A stretch of DNA of 64,000 nt from Phoronis australis (lineage: Eukaryota; Phoronida; Phoronidae), in contig NMRA01000096.1 in assembly GCA_002633005.1 (NCBI GenBank), forward strand, positions 374,001-438,000. The letters run 5' to 3'. The notes below the pieces were generated by a model that made no database searches, had not been told where the DNA came from, and saw only the letters and a list, made by a program, of their open reading frames with translations. Within the stretch, counting starts at the first letter, position 1. The number at the start of each line of letters is the position of its first letter. The position numbers and the translations under genes were made by a program. Of the stretch, positions 12,601-20,582 are shown piece by piece.

Positions 12601-14261
12601 TAGAAACAAAAATAATTGGACGCGTGGGTCACGAATTTGACTGAGTTTGTATAAAGCTAAGTAGCAGAGAATTCTTAATTATCATTTTGAAAGAGTTCAA
12701 CACAAAAGCAACATTTCTGATCAGGAGATGAGGTAGAACAGCAACAAACACCAGCGCCACCTATCAGTCATTGACAAACAATGTCAGCAGACACATAGAA
12801 TCCATAGACTGCAAGTCTTTGGAGGAAAAATGCAAGTTGTCAACTCAAATGATCAATAACGGTAAAATGGTATAAACAATCAAGTAACCACAATACGATC
12901 AAAGCGTCTTATCTGATTCACTACAGACTGATCATCTTCCGTCAGAGAAAAATAGTTTTATAATAATTTAAAAATACAGAATCAACGAGTCACTGTTAAC
13001 TGTTGTTCATGTTCAAAAGCATAACATCCTCAGCACAGTGCACATATCTTACACTGTCCTTTCTGTGTTCTTCAAGATGTTGAAACAGTGGATTGTAACT
13101 TATACAGAAGGTTCTGTTCTGGAAATGGTTCAAAACATTCTCTGTGTACAACAAACCAAAGTCGGCTTTGACCTGCAATAAAATATAAACTTTTTAATGA
13201 CTGCATTACAAAGTATATCACCAATGACCGATACTGGCCAAAATATGAGTTGTAACTCTACAACCCCATTTTGGTTGATTTCAAATCATATCAGGCTGAT
13301 GATAAACGAACATCAGTCTCCTCAGCATTCATAAAGAACCTGTTTTGACCACTTATCATTGATAGACTAGTAATGACAAATCATATAAATTAACACAACT
13401 GATGACAAACAAAGTATCTCAATCACTAATATGAAATGTCATCAACCATTTAGCATAAAATCCTTAATACCATTTGTATGAGTTCAAATTGCGTGTGTGG
13501 TCCGACCAACAAGTTCTCTGACCAATCAACAAAATCCAGAGATCGTCGCAACAGTGAGAGCTAATTCTTTATAGTCCTTGAGATTCTTAAGGAGCAAGAA
13601 AGAATTCTCTGCAGACTGTTTGACAGCTGAATTCAATTGCCTATTGGCAAGCAGTCTGGAGGTTTATCTGTATGTCACACACAACACTCCTTCCCCTTCT
13701 CTGGAACAGGCTGACCTGACAACAGATCTCAGCAATACTCTTAGAATCCTAGAATTTGCCCTCAGCAAACACTCCTTGTGTCCTGGAATTTCACGTCAGC
13801 AACTCTCTTTATGTTCCAGGATCCCGACATGTGAGCCAAGCATCCAAACCAATCAGCCAACAGGCAATTGCCTATTAGCAAGTAATTTAGAAAAGTTTTA
13901 ACAGACTATACCTCACACTTGGAAGGCAAGTGCTACAACAAGGCATTTCAGAATTTGGAGTATGGCTCTTTAGAATAGGAACACATTATGTCGGATTCGA
14001 AGGATCAGTATGGCCTAAAGGGATAAGTGTCCAAGGCTCAAGACAAGTCAAGAGCTGAGATGGCTAAGTTGACATATTAGCATTAGCATAGTTCAGAGAT
14101 GGGCTTGATGCTCTGGTTTCATTTTTAAAGAAGATTGGGTTTGGCTAAGGGTCTCCATAGAGCCGCATACAAAACAACACAAGAACACAACAGAACGTTT
14201 CAAAGTTTACCTGAAAAAGCAAACTAGTCAGTGTCAGAACGAAAATTATGTTGCTCGCCAT
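602..14261 (-). CDS. SPPL2: Signal peptide peptidase-like 2 (SPPL2A/B-type), complete, 15 coding exons
   Basis: Intramembrane GxGD aspartyl protease of endosome/lysosome or plasma membrane; the family cleaves type II membrane stubs such as TNF, CD74 and Bri2. Coding exons in gene order: 14211-14261, 13053-13172, 12230-12412, 11786-11875, 10599-10741, 9255-9442, 8561-8657, 8150-8263, 6649-6730, 5426-5500, 4508-4567, 3838-3940, 2913-2993, 1533-1687, 602-766. All have GT/AG borders and matching phases, and they total 1,707 nt or 568 residues, within the family range (about 520-590). Order of parts: signal peptide, luminal PA domain (about residues 20-170) with NxT sites (NRT, NVT, NCT, NQT, NIT), then nine hydrophobic segments. 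The catalytic YD is at about 368-369, GYGD at about 428-431 and PAL at about 483-485. The tail is short, acidic and Ser/Thr-rich. The border between exons 5 and 6 is the least certain (weak acceptor at 9443). Assembly gap 1375-1493 lies in the last intron. SPPL2A versus SPPL2B cannot be decided. Confidence 0.95.
943..1374. mobile_element. MITE copy (GGGCTGT terminus), cut by assembly gap
   Basis: Starts with a TTA target site followed by GGGCTGTAAAATCTGTATGG. It is highly similar, in inverted orientation, to the complete element at 20,744-21,315. The right end is lost in gap 1375-1493. It lies in the last SPPL2 intron. Confidence 0.75.
1533..1687 (-). CDS. SPPL2: SPPL2 exon 14: last two membrane segments with PAL motif
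   Basis: Encodes [16 protein letters not shown], then the [13 protein letters not shown] segment with the PAL motif that completes the active site, and the positively charged cytosolic end [12 protein letters not shown] place the donor at GTAAGT (1527-1532), which keeps phase 0 into the final exon 602-766. That exon encodes the acidic tail and the TAA stop at 602-604. Confidence 0.93.
3838..3940 (-). CDS. SPPL2: SPPL2 exon 12: catalytic GxGD motif
   Basis: Encodes [10 protein letters not shown], then [17 protein letters not shown]. The GYGD tetrapeptide supplies the second catalytic aspartate. The preceding 60-nt exon at 4508-4567 encodes [11 protein letters not shown], the loop that family members carry between the YD and GxGD segments. 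Confidence 0.95.
4702..4838. repeat. 38-bp tandem repeat, about 3.5 copies
   Basis: Unit begins CTTTCGGACATTATGGCTGG and ends TTATAAAG. The copies are nearly identical, so the array is young. It lies in the SPPL2 intron just upstream (in gene direction) of exon 4508-4567. Confidence 0.95.
5426..5500 (-). CDS. SPPL2: SPPL2 exon 10: transmembrane segment with catalytic YD
   Basis: Encodes 25 residues. The hydrophobic stretch contains [12 protein letters not shown], the conserved YD motif carrying the first catalytic aspartate, and ends LFTK. Acceptor TTGCAG and donor GTGAGT are both canonical. Confidence 0.95.
5640..6090. repeat. Diverged array of about 150-bp units (GCCACTAGRKGGC family)
   Basis: Three units, each with a head like TTGCCACTAGGGGGC, a middle AGTAGTTGGATCCATCCAAA and a tail TTTGCCAAATTCCATGAAAA. 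The same family occurs at 38,540-38,620, 49,819-50,740, 52,720-52,930 and 53,190-53,290. Confidence 0.6.
6400..6600 (+). repeat. tRNA-derived SINE family 1, copy
   Basis: Contains a Pol III B-box-like GGTTCAAATCC near 6,435, followed by a body (GAGCTAAGTCTTAATAAAG, then GTGACTGAGAAC, then GTGATTTCTAGG) that recurs at 55,125-55,792. The A box is not clear. It lies beside SPPL2 exon 6649-6730. Confidence 0.6.
7725..7990. repeat. Dispersed repeat, copy A
   Basis: Shares ordered blocks with 13,255-13,485 (for example AAATCATATAAATT and the ATCAGTCTC..TCA segment). Both copies are in SPPL2 introns. No terminal structure recognised. Confidence 0.55.
8890..9057. repeat. 84-bp tandem duplication, 2 copies
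   Basis: Unit starts GGCATTGCTAACTTACGACA; the two copies differ at only a few positions. Since 84 is divisible by 3, it creates repetitive open frames, but I see no coding support. SPPL2 intron. Confidence 0.95.
10258..10510 (+). repeat. tRNA-derived SINE family 2, copy A
   Basis: tRNA-like head (GAGGCAATGAGGCC.., with a decayed B box GATCGTGGGTGAAAATCTC), then a body shared with 25,963-26,165: GCTAGACC..GAGTCGGTTTNTAG, then GCAATGGGTCCA and GCATGNCNGGT. SPPL2 intron. Confidence 0.6.
10893..11020 (+). repeat. tRNA-like sequence, probably a SINE
   Basis: The head GTGGTGTAATGGTTAGAGCA matches a tRNA A-box region. The B box is decayed, so this is not a functional tRNA gene. Confidence 0.5.
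11786..13172 (-). CDS. SPPL2: SPPL2 exons 2-4: luminal protease-associated (PA) domain
   Basis: Exons 13053-13172, 12230-12412 and 11786-11875, all phase 0 to phase 0. They encode the luminal PA domain. Family landmarks are CISYNPLF (compare the C-I-L-Y-N-P segment of vertebrate SPPL2), [15 protein letters not shown] (the RGxCTFxEK signature), [13 protein letters not shown], and [17 protein letters not shown]. The 120/183/90-nt exons correspond to 40, 61 and 30 residues. Confidence 0.93.
13255..13485. repeat. Dispersed repeat, copy B
   Basis: Diverged second copy of the element at 7,725-7,990, in SPPL2 intron 1. Confidence 0.55.
14211..14261 (-). CDS. SPPL2: SPPL2 coding exon 1: start codon and signal peptide
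   Basis: The ATG lies at 14259-14261. The exon encodes 17 residues ([17 protein letters not shown]), a short polar start followed by a hydrophobic core, as expected for a signal peptide on a type I-oriented N terminus. The donor follows at 14210 (CAG/GTAAAC). The exon ends in phase 0 and joins exon 2, which begins VKADFGLLY. Confidence 0.9.
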
Positions 14262-14450
14262 TGTAAATCTAAAGCCGCATAAAAATATTTATTTCACTTC
14301 CTGATAACTGATAGCGACTACATTTAAAATGATAAGCATTATATATGCAACCACTATAACAATTTATCAAATAATTTTGGATTGTTTGGTAAAATTGACA
14401 TTTTTCTATGAATGAACTGCTTGTGGCTGCAAATTGCCTTTAACGTCACA
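14262..14450. promoter_or_regulatory. Candidate bidirectional promoter between SPPL2 and LSM7
   Basis: Only 189 bp separate the SPPL2 start codon (minus strand) from the LSM7 start codon (plus strand), so both 5' UTRs and the core promoters must overlap or abut here unless upstream non-coding exons exist. No convincing TATA box is visible. An ACGTCA half-CRE lies at 14443-14448, just before the LSM7 ATG. The assignment rests on geometry, not on a mapped transcription start. Confidence 0.7.
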
Positions 14451-17400
14451 ATGGCTCAGGTGCGTGCTGAAAACGTTGGTTATGTCAGTTTTATTGTTGT
14501 TAACGTCTTGTTAGCTATGGATTCTTGTGTGTTTTTTTCGTTAATAATTTGTGAATTTCTTGTTATACGCTAACTGGAAGATTTTAGTAAAACATCACAG
14601 CAAAATGTGAAATATCTGAGCCGGTACCTTACCGGCACGCGATTGCCTTGCGCCCTTGCGTGGCCAGCAAGATTAGAAATGGTTGCACTGGCACTCTCAT
14701 CAGCCGATCGACTTTTTATTCTGATTGTATTACTCGCTGGTCCCCTGCGTACCTAGCGAGCACGCAGGTATCACGCAGTGGCACGCGCTTTAGCATTGGT
14801 TGATGTAACCTCAGCAGTCATTGGTTAGCTTTACAACACTGAAAAAATGGCGGATTGTGAACGTTTTTTAGCTTTGTCATGCGTCGCAGCACCTATTTCA
14901 ATGCTGCAGTGATGTTTGATAGCAGCGTGCTTGAAGCATGTACATGTACAATAAACACATATCTGGCCGATTTAACCGGCGTGTAATTCATACTGTATGA
15001 ATACAGGACAGTGTCGTAAACAAAAGTCATCAACGATCGACAGTAGAAAAACTCCCCCCCCCTCCCAAAACGGCGCAACCGAAATTTCTAGGATTCACAT
15101 TTCCTGAACATGAATTTTAAGCACCGATTTGTCTGTACAACAGACCACATTTACACTTCAGTTCATCAGTCATGCCAGTTTGTTTGCGTAAAGCGCTACC
15201 TGTTGAGAATTCGACCAGCCAATCAGAAACGCCGATGTACAAAAATTTCCCGAGGAAGATTTTGTGATACCTGCGTGCTGGCTACTGACCACCTAACGGC
15301 ACGCAGAGAACCAGCGAGATGCTATTACAGCGTTATGGCGAGCGGCTTATTAAAAGTGCGTGGGCTACGAGCTACCTAGCCNNNNNNNNNNNNNNNNNNN
15401 NNNNNNNNNNNNNNNNNNNNNNNNNNNNNNNNNNNNNNNNNNNNNNNNNNNNNNNNNNNNNNNNNNNNNNNNNNNNNNNNNNNNNNNNNNNNNNNNNNNN
15501 NNNNNNNNNNNNNNNNNNNNNNNNNNNNNNNNNNNNNNNNNNNNNNNNCCCCCAGCAACCCCCCCAAACACACAGACTTTTTTTACAAAAAATGCATAGA
15601 CCAAGGTTTTTACATCTAAGTTTACAAAACAGCCTTCTGTAGTGAGCATTTTTACTAAAAAAAACTGTAGACCAAGAAGATTTTACAATGCTATCGACCA
15701 AGTGTGAGCATAGCAACATTATGTATACGTTGTGTATACAATTGTATATTTCTTCCTGCTTTGAAAAAAGAGCCCCCACTGTGAGCCTTCAGAGGCTTCC
15801 TAGTATTCATTACAATGTGTGAGTCCGAACTTGAAAGGTTCCTATTAACAGTGGGCTTCCAAATGATACATTGGGCACCAGGGCGTCTAAGATTACTGCT
15901 AGTCCAAGGACGCCCAGGACCTCCGCTGCATAAAGGCCTGGTTGGAAGGAATTAACTTGGACATAAATCGTTCCAACCTTTAAGTTCCCAAATTACTGCC
16001 AGTGGTTTATAGGTTGACAACAATGTGGGGTGGTGTGTAATAGTTTCTTAGGACATTCCTCCCATGAGATTTATCTATGTGACTTGCATATGTGAGCACT
16101 TGTTATCAATTTCGGTTCTGATAAGCGTTAAAAAATCCATAAACCACTGGCAGAAATTTGGGAACTTACGGTAGCTTTAGTTTGGCACAGGCATCAGTTT
16201 GGGCTGCAACAGCCCTCAATACGCTGGAAGCTTTTCAACGAGTTATGCCTCATAATGATTAAACCAAAAAAGCCATGTTGTTATAAGTATAGAGTGACAC
16301 CGTAGGAGGCCATTGATGTCTTTAATTCCTTCCAACTCGAACAAATACTTCCGCAATCAAATTATTTTCTAACAGTCCTTTGCTCAGTTCCCCAATTCGG
16401 CAACTGGCCATGTTTACAGTGCTCGTGCCAGGGGATATGATGTCATATCCCTTTGGGTGTTGAGCTTTCAAAATTTTGTCAACTGAAATTAAGTTGTGCT
16501 CTTTACAGCAAGGTGGCGCTGGTGGTGACAAACAGGAGAAGCGGAAAAAGGAAACTATTCTTGACCTTTCGAAATACCTAGACAAGGTCATAAGGGTCAA
16601 GTTTGCTGGAGGCAGGGAAGGTCAGTTGAGGGGGTGTTGTAAACTGGTAGACCGCATTCACTGCCGTCTTTTACTATTTTTAAACTTCATTTCGTCCTGT
16701 GTAGCTGGCTAAAAATGGAAACTCAAAGTAGGCTTTTTACTCTCGTAAAATTGGTCTTTACTTTTATAGGATCATATTTCTATTACTAACTCCAGTCACA
16801 GGCAATGAGACAGAGTATGTGCTCGCTTTGTCCAGTTGTGAACATAGCAAATTTGTTGAATATAACACTACGCAAGTTGTTGCAATTGTATTTTTTTCTT
16901 AATTCTCACTGAAGAGTTCCATCATCCACTCACATTCTTCTCTCTCTCATCTATACTAAGCAACTTTTGCTCACCCATAACATTTGGTGCAATGTGGTGA
17001 GAACTGTTCATGAAATGTATTTTAACATTGACGTGTTCTATTTCAGCCAGTGGCGTGTTAAAAGGATATGACCCATTGTTGAATCTTGTACTTGATGGAA
17101 CCACAGAGTTTCTTAGAGGTAAAGAGTTATGAACTGGCTGTGAACCAGTTTCATTTGGCATGTTTCAATCGATCGTCTTGGCAACAAATTGTTGCTGGAC
17201 CTCCTCAAAATGTTCGTGGTAACCCAAGTCAACTGCTACCAAGGCAGCTTGTATCAATACGAAATGTTATACCCGAGTAAAAATTGTAAAACAGGTTTGT
17301 TGTAACGTGGCTGGAATACACAGGGAAAATTTCCGGTGTTGGAATTTCGTGAAATTATTACTAAATGTTCTACTGTCTCGAAAGTCCTCTGTTTGTCAGT

Positions 17401-18050
17401 GGGGGTTGCATGCAAAAGTTCCGACGCCTACAAACGATGCAAGAGCCAAAGTAAGTGAGGAACCGGTGTCTGTGGGTGCACCAGGGATCCGCAGAGTGTT
17501 GTTTTTTCTTTTTGGCTAATGGAAAATGGGCTGTTTCATTTGCAACATCCAGTTACCCCCTCTCGGGCGTGATGTCCTCCGCAGGCTTACCTCCCTAGGC
17601 AAAAGCAGGTGAATGGCACACATTATATGTTCAGGACTCATCTCTGGAGACGGCAAAATTACCCACTCTGTAGATTGAAAAGACGTCCAAAATTTGGATG
17701 AACGCCAAAATCGCCCTTGTCCTAAATTCCAGAATCGAGAAATTCAATTTTTGCGAGAGTTTATATGTCCCAAATTCTAGAGACTATCCCAGATTGGAGA
17801 ATTTTTACCGTACTTAACATTGAATTGAATTGGCTATACCATATAGGATATGATTGAAAACTCGCATGTTGTTTTACCAAACAATTGACTGATCACAATT
17901 TCTTTTTCAGATCCTGACGATCCTTTTAAATTAACTGAAGATGAGCGTCCGCTGGGCCTGGTGGTGTGTCGTGGCACGTCAGTGGTGTTAATATGTCCTG
18001 CAGAAGGAATGGAATCCATCGCCAACCCCTTCTTACAACAGGATGGGTAG
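14451..18050 (+). CDS. LSM7: U6 snRNA-associated Sm-like protein LSm7, complete, 4 coding exons
   Basis: Subunit of the LSm2-8 ring (nuclear, binds the U6 snRNA 3' end) and the LSm1-7 ring (cytoplasmic, mRNA decapping and decay). Coding exons: 14451-14459, 16509-16620, 17047-17118, 17911-18050; 333 nt, 110 residues, compared with about 103 in human. Exon 1 encodes only M-A-Q before a GTGCGT donor. It was chosen because it lies next to the SPPL2 start, is in phase 0, and the ATG has a good context (CACAATGG). Exon 2 encodes ETILDLSKYLDKVIRVKF (Sm1 start), exon 3 SGVLKGYDPLLNLVLDGTTE (Sm1 end), and exon 4 DPFKLTEDERPLGLVVCRGT plus SVVLICP (Sm2), ending NPFLQQDG. Charged residues EKRKKE precede the Sm fold, as in orthologues. 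Intron 1 (2,049 bp) contains an assembly gap. Confidence 0.95.
14722..15330. repeat. Imperfect inverted repeat around a short ORF, possible deleted DNA transposon
   Basis: Left arm 14,722-14,780 (TCGCTGGT..TGCGT..AGCACGCAGGTATCAC) is inverted at 15,264-15,330. A short frame beginning MADCERFLALSCVAAP (ATG at about 14,847) lies between and soon stops. LSM7 intron 1; gap 15382-15548 hides the right side. Confidence 0.5.
15981..16169. mobile_element. Fold-back MITE, 189 bp
   Basis: 30-bp termini TAAGTTCCCAAATTACTGCC..GTGGTTTA at the left and the near-exact inverse at the right. No coding capacity. LSM7 intron 1. Confidence 0.75.
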
Positions 18051-18148
18051 TGCTACAAATGTCATATCAAGGACTGTATATTGTGTAAATAGTGTCTAAT
18101 ACTCCATGTAACAGACTGTAGGTCTTACTGATGAACTTCACGTTTGTG

Positions 18149-18154
18149 AAATAA
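18149..18154 (+). terminator. LSM7 polyadenylation signal AATAAA
   Basis: Canonical AATAAA 99 nt after the LSM7 stop codon, in an AT-rich context. It probably marks the end of the LSM7 transcript at about 18.17 kb. Confidence 0.6.
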
Positions 18155-18159
18155 ATTTT

Positions 18160-20480
18160 TATAATTTATAGGATAGTTGAAAATCCGTCTTGTTCATCAC
18201 TGAAAGACTGATTGAAGCAGCCACATGTGCAGGGCTTGAGGTGATCAGTGATGAAAAAAGGAAACATTTCCGGGCGATGTAAAACGTTCCACAAACAAAT
18301 AGGCTTGTGTGAAATATTTTTATGTTGTAAAATCTAACTGAAATAAATGTTTTTTGCATAAAAAAGTCAAAGTAATTATAAAAAAGAGGCAAGAAAAACA
18401 AAACTGGAATTCAAATAAGAGGAAATCGAAACCAAAAGAAGAAATCCTCTTGAAACAGGAAATTTTCGAGCTGTGATAAGGTCGTATCTACTGATCTTGA
18501 AACTGAGGAAGCTGCTCTGTGCTCAAGTTGTATAAACATAAGAGTACTGGGTTTTTGGCAAGTCCAAGGTGAAAGCAACCCGTCTTAGTAATACCTTTAA
18601 AGACACATGGAATGCGAAAGCTCTTCAAAATATCTTTTAATCAATTTCTGATGAAAGTACCATATCAGAACGTCTGCTACACAGAGCTATTCACTTTCGC
18701 CTGTAAGGGAATTTGTAAAAAATCACAAAATTCACTTGAAATGCTCATGAAGTCACCAGTTTCTTATTTGCCTCCCGCTCACAATCATTTGACAAACAGC
18801 TGACTGACAAGATGGATATTAACGGCAAGTTATGTGTGACCGCACTTCGATTCTCACGTTGACCGCACAGTATGAGGCAAGATAGGGAGGCATGAAATTT
18901 TTCATGCAGCCTAAAAACTAAAGTTATGCATAAAAACTATTAGTCTCAATTGTTGCACAACTGCAAGTGCATTATATATTTTTTAGATTAGAATATCAGT
19001 GTAAAAGAAACAATAATTTCCATAAATAAATGCACTATTCAACATCGAAAGCGCAACAGACCAGTGTGACGGCTATTATCCAGTGTACACACTTAACGTC
19101 CCTGTGTCCCAATATTTTGATGGAGACCCAGTGCCCGTTTCCACGACAACTTGGAAACTTGAGCTTACGCTATTTCTTCACAATTGCTGAAAAAAATTTA
19201 GCCAACTAATTATGAGTGGATCACTCGAGAACTTTTAGAAATTACCTCAATAATTAGCAGATTTGCTCAAGGGAATTTATATTTGTGAAATTGTTAAATG
19301 GAACGAGAGACCAAATTTCTGGCTTTAAGTCATGAAGTCGCTTGAAACTGGCTCAGATGCTTTGATAGAGTCCTGGGCTACCCAATAGGGCACCCAGTGT
19401 GTTAAAATGACACAAACTCGCATCTCTGTCAGAGTCGATTGGCTAAGCAATGATCAAAAGATAATTCAAATGTTCTGCAAATGCAGTAACACTCGCATTA
19501 GTAAGGTCCAATGAACTGAGAGATTTCATTTGTGTACGGTGAAGCGGAATGGACAGGTGCGTGAACTAATACTGCCACTGAACTTTGACCACGCTGAGTG
19601 AAAATCTGAATTGTGAGTTATACTGTAAAAGCAAAACCAATGACTTTTGCTGATTTGTTATAGATTACTTTTTATAATAAAAAACCCAAATGCAGTTGTG
19701 GGTTATTTGTAAAATGCTGCAAATCAACAAAACAGGTTGAAACACCCGATAAATTACATTTATTCAACAAGCCAAGCACGCGCATGGTTGGTCACGTCTT
19801 TATTTTGTGTCTTGCGTAGAATCAAAAACACAGCAGTTAAATATAAATTAATTGATTATTAGACTTCCTATGCTTTACAGTACACACTGATCACACCAAG
19901 TATAAGGAACCAGATTCAAAATGCAGTTTACAATGTGCTAAGATGATCACTGCAAAACAACACGGGCCCGACACAAATCAGTCAATGCTGTGGATATTAA
20001 GACATCTACTAGTCAAATAATAAGAACCAGAGTATGCAGTCTCTCCAGTCAAATGCGGCACACAAAGACCGATAGCTGTCAGTGGTACTTTGGACCATCT
20101 CGTGTCAGCGTTCATAAAAGTTTCATAGCATTGAATATTATAGGATCTATAGAGCAATACACAGGAACTTGGCCACAACAAACTGTTGCAAAAAGTCCAC
20201 TTTCACATTCCAACTAAACGGACCTACATCAACTTCTGCTGAACGTTCCTGATAATAAGGTGAAGTAACTGTGTATGACTTCATTCAGGAACTTGACATA
20301 CAGGTACATGCTGGCCAACTACACGTTCATAAATATCACCTGAATAAGGGGGGAAAGTTGTCACCTTTGTATGTCAACACTACCACGATTGTTATTAATA
20401 AAATGTGTGGTACATTCCTTCAATTGCCACTTAACAATCATGGCTTGAAAATGTTTTCCAAGAATGATTTATGGCGACCT
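18160..20480. other. Convergent intergenic region and LRPPRC 3' UTR
   Basis: LSM7 ends from the left and LRPPRC ends from the right (stop codon 20481-20483). On the minus strand, AATAAA (plus-strand TTTATT) occurs near 19,757 and 19,799, giving a candidate LRPPRC 3' UTR of about 0.7 kb. The interval also holds one copy of a repeat shared with 24,905-25,110 and an inverted-repeat element near 19,130-19,370. I see no further gene. Confidence 0.5.
18250..18450. repeat. Dispersed repeat pair, copy A
   Basis: About 80% similar by eye to 24,905-25,110. Shared blocks include AAATAGGCTTRTGTGA, TTGTAAAATYTAACTG and ACCAAAARAAGAAATC. Confidence 0.7.
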
Positions 20481-20582
20481 TTATGAATTAGCTTCCGATT
20501 CAGAGCTTGACGATGAGTCTGACGATGTCAACTCGTCTGTTGACGACTTCTTTCTCTGTGTTTTCCTCTTCACATCATCGGG
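20481..20582 (-). CDS. LRPPRC: LRPPRC last exon: basic then acidic Ser-rich tail
   Basis: 34 codons including TAA: a basic start (DDVKRKTQRKK) followed by a Ser/Glu/Asp-rich end (SSDSSSSSESEANS). The acceptor TTTTCTAG is good and phase 0 continues from 22664-22806, which ends ENGEPLLWK. Vertebrate LRPPRC, as I recall it, ends near this point without such an acidic tail, so the extension may be lineage-specific. Confidence 0.85.
   Translation of the reverse strand, partial: PDDVKRKTQRKKSSTDELTSSDSSSSSESEANS

Noticed and set aside
14847-14910. ATG GCG GAT (M-A-D..) as the LSM7 start, because human LSM7 begins MAD
   Set aside because: No donor in the needed phase follows, and the frame soon stops. 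The ATG at 14451 has a perfect phase-0 donor and lies next to SPPL2.
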